Source: Nematopogon swammerdamellus | Taxonomy: Eukaryota > Arthropoda > Insecta > Lepidoptera > Adelidae | Direction: 5' to 3' | DNA length: 64,000 nucleotides | NCBI GenBank assembly: GCA_946902875.1 | Contig: OX336338.1 | Location: 12,639,971-12,703,970, forward strand | Part shown: positions 57,060 through 64,000 of the stretch, piece by piece | Numbering within the stretch: position 1 is the stretch's first letter | How the letters are laid out: each line of letters begins with the position of its first letter | Translations under genes and position numbers: made by a program | The notes under the pieces: generated by a model | The model's database searches: none | What the model saw: the letters and a program-made list of their open reading frames with translations, nothing else | What the model was told of the DNA's origin: nothing

Positions 57060-57420
57060 ATAGCGAAGCCAGTGCTAGGTCAGGGTGCTGCGCCCCACCA
57101 GCGTGGTTCCACTGGCACCGAGGCTTCGCCCCTTCCCCCTACCCCGCCCCGCCCCTGCCACCCCCCTCCGCCAGTCAGGTAGGTTGGAGCCTAATGGTGT
57201 AGGAATGCAGACATGGTTGACTCAATATCTTTGGAATTTTACCTGTAGAGACGTGACGTAATGAAGTACCACTCCAACCTATCGTCCTGTGAGTTACACC
57301 GAGTCGAGATCGAGGAGGTGAAAGCTCATGCCACTCGGTGTGCGAGTTGGACTCGCACTTAGTCGGGAAACTGGCTCGGTTGACTATATCAACTACAACC
57401 TACAGTTATACGTTTATCCT
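57060..57420. repeat. CTGCGCCCC / C-rich module and SINE tail-like segment
   Basis: Holds GGTCAGGGTGCTGCGCCCCA, the C-rich tract (57118-57170) and the block GTCAGGTAGGTTGGAGCCTA that also precedes the BIR frame. A reverse SINE-tail-like GACTATATCAACTACAACCT piece follows. The whole is duplicated at 61020-61380. Confidence 0.7.
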
Positions 57421-57424
57421 ACAG

Positions 57425-57736
57425 TTGGTGAAAGCTGCAAGTTGAAATCAAACTTATTACAATGGCTCAAGGTACATTATTTATGTTTGATTCCTGCCTA
57501 CGTGCCGGAGTACCTAGCGTGTTAATACTTGCTTACAGTGTGACTCATTTAGGGATGAACAATTAGAAATTGTGGTGTGAAGGGTGGTTGGTGAAAGCTG
57601 CAAGTTGAAATCAAACTTATTACAATGGCTCAAGGTACATTATTTATGTTTGATTCCTGCCTACGTGCCGGAGTACCTAGCGTGTTAATACTTGCTTACA
57701 GTGTGACTCATTTAGGGATGAACAATTAGAAATTGT
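57425..57736. repeat. 147-bp direct duplication
   Basis: 57425-57571 and 57590-57736 are essentially identical (GGTGAAAGCTGCAAGTTGAA to AACAATTAGAAATTGTG), separated by an 18-base linker. A shorter piece recurs at 61374-61427. Confidence 0.9.
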
Positions 57737-58220
57737 GAACTGGGGTTGACAAAAGAGCTCATTAGTGGTATATACCAAGGGATCGCTCACAGGCAACGCA
57801 GATTGAGACTTGTTGAAATATACCAATTGTTGTGGAGATATTTTTAAATGTAAAATTTTCTTAGTGCAACTATTGTGAAAGATAACTGATGTCTGGGGTT
57901 GAACAAAAGAGCTCATTACTGGAAGGTATCAGCGGGTCGCTCACAGGTGACGCAGCGCAGGTTGAGACTTGCAGAAACATGAAAATGTTTGGTGAAATTA
58001 TTTAAAAGTAATATCGCGCTGTGATAAAGTGTAGGTAAGTCGACCCTTCCCACAACAGCCATTATTAAAGATAATAGACGTCTTTGGGGGTTGAACAAAA
58101 GAGCTCTGTACTGTAAAAACCAACGGGTCCATCTCGTTCGACGCAGATTGAGACTTGTAGAAACATGAAAATGTTTGACAAATTTTTAAAGTAAAATATT
58201 TTTTAGTATATACTTTTTCC
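57737..58220. repeat. Three diverged tandem units upstream of the small-protein gene
   Basis: Each unit of about 135-195 bp contains GGGGTTGAACAAAAGAGCTC, a GGGTCGCTCACAGG-like block, GACGCAGATTGAGACTTG, and then an AT-rich stretch. Units start near 57737, 57895 and 58085. Their position just before a promoter suggests a regulatory or replication role, but this is inference. Confidence 0.75.
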
Positions 58221-58239
58221 ACATCATCATGTGAGGGGG

Positions 58240-58399
58240 TGGGGGTTATTTATCTATATAGCTCATGTTTATAAGACTGAGCGCACAATTTTAGTAAAAC
58301 AGTTCGATCGCAGCAGCACGCCGACTTGTATCTCTACACACCACGGTGAGCTGATTTCTAAATATCGACCACACCAGCATCATCTTCACACCAACCATC
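58240..58399 (+). promoter_or_regulatory. Putative core promoter and leader
   Basis: TATATAG at about 58254 is followed by AACAGTTCGATCG with an Inr-like start about 45 bases on, then an AC-rich leader to the ATG at 58400. The spacing is somewhat longer than typical, so this is a suggestion only. Confidence 0.4.
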
Positions 58400-58705
58400 A
58401 TGGACCTAACCAAGATCAACGAAGCGGGCAAGCGAGCCTTCCTGGAGACGCGGAAACTCGCCATCTTGGAGATTGGAAAACTCTACCGAGTGACCGACTT
58501 GCGCAAAGTTGCAACCAAATACGGAGATCGCATTGTAGCTGACATCGATGAGACTTTCTGCGTCTTCCTACCCAAGCGGATGATCGACGCCTTCAACAAG
58601 GATGGGAAGATGTTCGAAGATATGGTTGAAGCTAGCAGAGAAAACATGCTTGGGCTGAAATACCTTGGTGGGACGTATAATGCTATCGAGTTCGATAGTA
58701 TGTAA
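58400..58705 (+). CDS. Intact 101-residue small protein, unassigned, possible OB-fold
   Basis: ATG in a reasonable context, uninterrupted to TAA, with AATAAA about 60 bases after the stop. The N-terminal third is helical and basic (MDLTKINEAGKRAFLETRKL). The rest alternates strands: LYRVTDLRKVATKYGDRIV, a hydrophobic-acidic stretch, VFLPKRM, and LGLKYLGGTYNAIEF at the end. The K-YG-IV / FLPKR / Y-GG-IEF pattern recalls short beta-barrel (OB-fold-like) nucleic-acid-binding proteins common in invertebrate mobile and viral elements, but I cannot name the family. A reverse copy of its 3' part starts at 63891 and runs past the window end. No host gene context. It is probably the best-preserved gene of the 54.8-64 kb element. 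Confidence 0.6.
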   Translation: MDLTKINEAGKRAFLETRKLAILEIGKLYRVTDLRKVATKYGDRIVADIDETFCVFLPKRMIDAFNKDGKMFEDMVEASRENMLGLKYLGGTYNAIEFDSM

Positions 58706-59162
58706 GAAGAGGGCGTGGAAATGTATGTGGAATACCAACGTTTTAGCTGTACGATTTTACAGAAATAAAATTTTTTGTCTAATATATGTACTGTGTATTA
58801 AGGAAAATAACCTTATGTAATAAAGCTTATAATTGAACAATATTTTTTTATTTTCATACCCAACCGCACTAGATAATACCAAGGTATATAGTTATTAGTT
58901 TCTTAGTAAGAAACTCTAACAATTTTGTGAATCATCAAAATATATTTCACTAAGGTTGGAAACAAAAGATTAAAAATTGTGCGAATTCTTTTCATAGCTT
59001 CAGCCCACAACTTTACCTGCGCACATGTAGGTACTTCTGGCATGAGGGGGCTGCTTCTAGATTAGGAAAGGTGGGTTGACGCTTGAGTTTAAATAATATT
59101 ATTTCGAGGCATCATTTAAAATTGAAACGTCGTGCAAGCAAGTTCTCAAAGAAATCAACATC

Positions 59163-59289
59163 ATGGGAGTGACCGCTAAATGGCGAATTAACAGCACCGC
59201 GCAAGTGCAGGGGGCCATCGTGCGGCACAACAGTGGAAAATTCAATGATGGCGAGCTGTATCGCTGTATTCAGCTAACCTATTCTTCAG
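59163..59289 (+). CDS. Short exon-like ORF with 5' ATG and splice donor
   Basis: An ATG opens 42 codons (GVTAKWRINSTAQVQGAIVR, HNSGKFNDGELYRCIQLTYS) ending at TCAG|GTGAGA, a strong donor. Without splicing the frame stops a few codons later. I do not recognise the protein. The next exon is not evident; a SINE sits 110 bases downstream. An exact reverse copy is at 63307-63433. Confidence 0.4.
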
Positions 59290-59399
59290 GTGAGATATAT
59301 TTGTCATTATAATATATATTTTATACATACCACTTTTTTTACAGAATCACAATGTTTACTCGATGTGAGCCTATTATACCTTATCACTATTTGATCATT

Positions 59400-59610
59400 G
59401 TCAGCCTCGGTAGCTCAGTGGTGTGTCAACAGCTGTAAAGCAACCCTGGGTGCGGATAGTGCTGAGATGGGTGATTGATCACTCATCCGTTGGAGGCTGA
59501 CCGTGGTTCGGATCCTACGTTAAACTGTAGGATAAACGTATAACTGTAGGTTGTAGTTGATATAGTCAACCGAGCCAGTTTCCCGACCAAGTGCGAATCC
59601 AACTCGCACA
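59400..59610 (+). mobile_element. SINE head with alternative tail (left arm)
   Basis: GTCAGCCTCG, TAGCTCAGTGGT and GTGCTGAGATGGGTGATTG, then GTGGTTCGGATCCTACG, keep the A box, 5S-like and B box order, diverged. The body is replaced by a tail ending GCGAATCCAACTCGCACACC. The reverse copy is at 62986-63196. Confidence 0.7.
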
Positions 59611-60159
59611 CCGAGGGTTCCGTATCACCATATCATGGTCAGCACCACTCACGCCATTAGTTATAATGCTTCATACACTACTATTTTGGCACCTATATTT
59701 ATTATTAAGACCTATACTCAGGGCATTGAGGTGTACCAATGGGTTAAAAAAAAAGCTGAAATCGGCACTCTTGTTAGCACAAAAGGGCCATTGACGATTT
59801 AAAAAAAATGTATGTTTTGTCGTTTTATGTATCTCTTTTCTAATTTTATTTATTGCTGCGTTGTATTTAGTTATATTATTTTATTGTGTTGTTACTTTTT
59901 GTATTATTCTGTTTTTGCTATCCCTTGTGTTATTATAAGGTATTATTTTAAAGTTGTTATTTATAGTGTTAGTCATTTGTTTGTTTATTGATAGAAAAAG
60001 GTTCTGTGCTTATGTTAGGTTAGCACCATTGTTACATTATCATATCTACCTAAGGGTAGACCGGGCAGGATCTACCTGAGATGGGGCCTGGCGGCGAAGC
60101 TTTACAAGCGCAATTGTTCAGCCGGAAGCCGGAGCCGGTGGGGTAGCACGTTAAATTTA

Positions 60160-60655
60160 TTAACATTTTATTAGGTAATAATTACTCCAATTAACTACTC
60201 TATTAAACTGATATGAAACTTAGGCGGTAATATTTCTAAAAATTATTTTGATTGCTCCAATTAAAACAAGAATTACATTTATTGAAGTTTTATTAGGTAC
60301 CTATTAATTATCCCCATTAACCTGATAAGACCCTTAGCCTACAGAAAACGTTCAACGAGCCAACATTTCCGAGAGTTGGTGGATGACTCAAGATTCGGGA
60401 AGCATGATACCGGATTCGGGAATCATGAATTGGAGCCCAGGAGGTGGCGAGGGTGGCGGAGCGGGGGTAGCGGGGGTGGGGTGGCACGCTAAATTAATAA
60501 TTTTTTTATTAGGTATTAATTACCCCAATTAACTACTCTATTAAACTGATATGAAGCTTAGGCGGTAACATTTCTAAAAATTTTTTTAATTACTCCAATT
60601 AAAACGATAATTACATTTATTGACGTTTTATTAGGTATTAATTACCCCAATTAAC
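60160..60655. repeat. AT-rich duplicated module of the arm
   Basis: Two diverged units, about 60165-60310 and 60510-60655, share ACTACTCTATTAAACTGATA, TTAGGCGGTAA and ATTACATTTATTGA. Between them is a GC-rich piece with GGTGGCGAGGGTGGCGGAGC. The first unit is repeated again at 61503-61710. Confidence 0.8.
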
Positions 60656-61430
60656 TGGCGATTGATGCTGCTGAGTGATCCAATCTGAAGATTGCAATGT
60701 GCACACGTTTGATGTTGGATCTTGCTTGTGCGATGTCAGCGGTGATGGCGGCTGCTGTTGATGTGTAGGCGAATAGTATGCAGATGAGTGTCGCGGTGGA
60801 GATGTCGCTGGTAGAGGTGGCGATGGTGAATAATTCATCAGGGTATACGTAGGTGAGCCGTAGGTGGGTGAGTATCGCGTTGGATATATCGTTGGTGGAG
60901 ATGTAGGTGGTGAATTAAGCAGCGGTGAGTCTTGCGCAAGCGAACCCACCCAACTTATGAGTGGTGGTGCGGAAATGTATTAGGACAGTGTTTTTCAAAC
61001 TGTGGATAGCGAAGCCAGTGCTAGGTCAGGGTGCTGCGCCCCACCAGCGTGGTTCCACTGGCACCGAGGCTTCGCCCCTTCCCCCTACCCCGCCCCGCCC
61101 CTGCCACCCCCCTCCGCCAGTCAGGTAGGTTGGAGCCTAATGGTGTAGGAATGCAGACATGGCTGACTCAATATCTTTGGAATTTTACCTGTAGAGACGT
61201 GACGTAATGAAGTACCACTCCAACCTATCGTCCTGTGAGTTACACCGAGTCGAGATCGAGGAGGTGAAAGCTCATGCCACTCGGTGTGCGAGTTGGACTC
61301 GCACTTAGTCGGGAAACTGGCTCGGTTGACTATATCAACTACAACCTACAGTTATACGTTTATCCTACAGTTGGTGAAAGCTGCAAGTTGAAATCAAACT
61401 GATTACAATGGCTCAAGGTACATTATCATA
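60656..61430. repeat. Direct copy of 56712-57480 inside the palindrome spacer
   Basis: Begins at TGGCGATTGATGCTGCTGAG and follows the 56712 copy nearly base for base. It includes the first part of the proline-rich frame on the reverse strand (to 60949), the CTGCGCCCC module, the C-rich tract and the SINE-tail-like piece. The proline-rich frame loses its C-terminus at the 60655 junction. One visible change is GGCTGACTC for GGTTGACTC. Confidence 0.9.
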
Positions 61431-61502
61431 AAACCCCATCGAGGATTTGTGCTCCCGACTTGCACGGCGGCCTCTAAAGTTCCTCTTCGCTTCCACCTGA
61501 TA

Positions 61503-61937
61503 ACATTTTATTAGGTAATAATTACTCCAATTAACTACTCTATTAAACTGATATGAAACTTAGGCGGTAATATTTCTAAAAATTATTTTGATTGCTCCAA
61601 TTAAAACAAGAATTACATTTATTGAAGTTTTATTAGGTACCTATTAATTATCCCCATTAACCTGATAAGACCCTTAGCCTACAGAAAACGTTCAACGAGC
61701 CAACATTTCCGCAGGGTTCAGGTCCAGGGTGCTAGGTCAGGGTGCTGCGCCCCACCACCAGCGTGGTTCCACTGGCACCGAGGCTTCGCCCCTTCCCCCT
61801 ACCCCGCCCCGCCCCTGCCACCCCCCCCCCCCCCCCTCCGCCCCAGCCTTCACCCCTCCGCAGTATCCCTGCCGCCCGATCGGAGTCAGGGTTCAGCTCC
61901 AGGGTGCCAGGTCAAGGTGCTGCGCCCCATCAATTTG
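61503..61937. repeat. Spacer modules: AT-rich unit, then CTGCGCCCC / C-rich modules
   Basis: 61503-61710 repeats 60164-60371 in direct orientation. 61713-61937 is made of the GGGTGCTGCGCCCC and C-rich modules of 54772-55405, with a C run at 61825-61837. The junctions are abrupt, as in a mosaic of earlier duplications. Confidence 0.85.
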
Positions 61938-63306
61938 TCTGTTAATTGGGGTAATTAATACCTAATAAAACGTCAATAAATGTAATTATCGTTTTAATTG
62001 GAGTAATTAAAAAATTTTTTAGAAATGTTACCGCCTAAGCTTCATATCAGTTTAATAGAGTAGTTAATTGGGGTAATTAATACCTAATAAAAAAATTATT
62101 AATTTAGCGTGCCACCCCACCCCCGCTACCCCCGCTCCGCCACCCTCGCCACCTCCTGGGCTCCAATTCATGATTCCCGAATCCGGTATCATGCTTCCCG
62201 AATCTTGAGTCATCCACCAACTCTCGGAAATGTTGGCTCGTTGAACGTTTTCTGTAGGCTAAGGGTCTTATCAGGTTAATGGGGATAATTAATAGGTACC
62301 TAATAAAACTTCAATAAATGTAATTCTTGTTTTAATTGGAGCAATCAAAATAATTTTTAGAAATATTACCGCCTAAGTTTCATATCAGTTTAATAGAGTA
62401 GTTAATTGGAGTAATTATTACCTAATAAAATGTTAATAAATTTAACGTGCTACCCCACCGGCTCCGGCTTCCGGCTGAACAATTGCGCTTGTAAAGCTTC
62501 GCCGCCAGGCCCCATCTCAGGTAGATCCTGCCCGGTCTACCCTTAGGTAGATATGATAATGTAACAATGGTGCTAACCTAACATAAGCACAGAACCTTTT
62601 TCTATCAATAAACAAACAAATGACTAACACTATAAATAACAACTTTAAAATAATACCTTATAATAACACAAGGGATAGCAAAAACAGAATAATACAAAAA
62701 GTAACAACACAATAAAATAATATAACTAAATACAACGCAGCAATAAATAAAATTAGAAAAGAGATACATAAAACGACAAAACATACATTTTTTTTAAATC
62801 GTCAATGGCCCTTTTGTGCTAACAAGAGTGCCGATTTCAGCTTTTTTTTTAACCCATTGGTACACCTCAATGCCCTGAGTATAGGTCTTAATAATAAATA
62901 TAGGTGCCAAAATAGTAGTGTATGAAGCATTATAACTAATGGCGTGAGTGGTGCTGACCATGATATGGTGATACGGAACCCTCGGTGTGCGAGTTGGATT
63001 CGCACTTGGTCGGGAAACTGGCTCGGTTGACTATATCAACTACAACCTACAGTTATACGTTTATCCTACAGTTTAACGTAGGATCCGAACCACGGTCAGC
63101 CTCCAACGGATGAGTGATCAATCACCCATCTCAGCACTATCCGCACCCAGGGTTGCTTTACAGCTGTTGACACACCACTGAGCTACCGAGGCTGACAATG
63201 ATCAAATAGTGATAAGGTATAATAGGCTCACATCGAGTAAACATTGTGATTCTGTAAAAAAAGTGGTATGTATAAAATATATATTATAATGACAAATATA
63301 TCTCAC

Positions 63307-63433
63307 CTGAAGAATAGGTTAGCTGAATACAGCGATACAGCTCGCCATCATTGAATTTTCCACTGTTGTGCCGCACGATGGCCCCCTGCACTTGCGCGGT
63401 GCTGTTAATTCGCCATTTAGCGGTCACTCCCAT
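63307..63433 (-). CDS. Reverse copy of the short exon-like ORF
   Basis: Identical to 59163-59289 on the other strand, with the same ATG and donor. Function unknown. Confidence 0.4.
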
Positions 63434-63890
63434 GATGTTGATTTCTTTGAGAACTTGCTTGCACGACGTTTCAATTTTAAATGATGCCTCGAAATAATAT
63501 TATTTAAACTCAAGCGTCAACCCACCTTTCCTAATCTAGAAGCAGCCCCCTCATGCCAGAAGTACCTACATGTGCGCAGGTAAAGTTGTGGGCTGAAGCT
63601 ATGAAAAGAATTCGCACAATTTTTAATCTTTTGTTTCCAACCTTAGTGAAATATATTTTGATGATTCACAAAATTGTTAGAGTTTCTTACTAAGAAACTA
63701 ATAACTATATACCTTGGTATTATCTAGTGCGGTTGGGTATGAAAATTAAAAAATATTGTTCAATTATAAGCTTTATTACATAAGGTTATTTTCCTTAATA
63801 CACAGTACATATATTAGACAAAAAAATTTATTTCTGTAAAATCGTACAGCTAAAACGTTGGTATTCCACATACATTTCCACGCCCTCTTC

Positions 63891-64000
63891 TTACATACTA
63901 TCGAACTCGATAGCATTATACGTCCCACCAAGGTATTTCAGCCCAAGCATGTTTTCTCTGCTAGCTTCAACCATATCTTCGAACATCTTCCCATCCTTGT
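63891..64000 (-). CDS. Reverse copy of the 101-residue small protein, 3' part
   Basis: The last 36 or so codons and stop, identical to the left-arm gene; the start lies beyond the window. If the arm continues unchanged, a second intact gene is expected just outside. Confidence 0.55.
   Translation of the reverse strand, partial: KDGKMFEDMVEASRENMLGLKYLGGTYNAIEFDSM

Larger units (their letters stand above)
58596..60655. repeat. Left arm of a >2 kb inverted repeat
   Basis: Pairs base for base with 61941-64000 (partner positions sum to 122596). Every segment I compared matches exactly, including homopolymers. The inner edge is sharp at 60655/61941. The outer edge lies beyond the window, so the left arm may start earlier than 58596. 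It contains the 3' part of the small-protein gene, the 59163 exon, a SINE and AT-rich modules. Confidence 0.95.
61941..64000. repeat. Right arm of the >2 kb inverted repeat
   Basis: Exact reverse complement of 58596-60655. It carries reverse copies of the AT-rich modules, the SINE (62986-63196), the short exon (63307-63433) and the 3' end of the small-protein gene (63891 to the window end). It continues past the window. Confidence 0.95.

Noticed and set aside
59591..59794. 67-residue frame present in both arms
   Set aside because: It starts inside the SINE-derived tail and has no domain; it is duplicated only because the palindrome is.

Overview
The window looks like nuclear DNA of a moth or butterfly (Lepidoptera). 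It is AT-rich and its host genes are split by GT-AG introns. It is packed with repeat types I associate with lepidopteran genomes: Helitron-like minisatellites ending in CTAG, LINE 3' tails ending in GATGATGATG or TTCTATTCTATT runs, and a SINE carrying tRNA-like and 5S-rRNA-like promoter pieces. I see no prokaryotic operon, CRISPR array, rRNA operon or complete tRNA gene. All calls come from reading the sequence; no database search was run.

Two host genes can be supported, both on the + strand. The first is a class A G-protein-coupled receptor in three coding exons (3835-4000, 8393-8637, 11830-12426) whose phases join cleanly to a 335-residue protein. Upstream lie two CpG-rich, CRE-bearing blocks and a possible non-coding exon. 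The second is the 5' part of an SLC7A14/CAT-type amino-acid transporter (35999-36136, 51224-51377, 53108-53235), again with matching phases. Its likely promoter and 5' leader is the CpG island near 27.0-27.4 kb, and its remaining exons are not in the window. The space between and inside these genes is mostly transposon debris: SINEs, at least two LINE families with reverse transcriptase or RNase H remnants, a 951-bp hAT-like element inserted in a SINE, an 828-bp MULE-like element with an 8-bp target duplication, a broken mariner/Tc1 transposase interrupted by a foldback MITE, several large hairpin elements, and a 13-unit 130-bp array fused to the C-terminal part of a Pif1/Helitron helicase.

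The least familiar part is 54.8-64.0 kb. It combines GC-rich tandem modules, a single-BIR (IAP-like) reading frame broken by one in-frame stop, a proline/serine-rich frame present twice, a promoter-proximal set of tandem repeats, an intact 101-residue small-protein gene, a short spliced-looking exon, and an inverted repeat whose arms (58596-60655 and 61941-64000) pair without a mismatch wherever compared and run off the window end. This looks like a viral or mobile element, or the rearranged remains of one, with a gene set I cannot assign to a named family. It is the best candidate for an undescribed system. An assembly artefact must be excluded for the palindrome.
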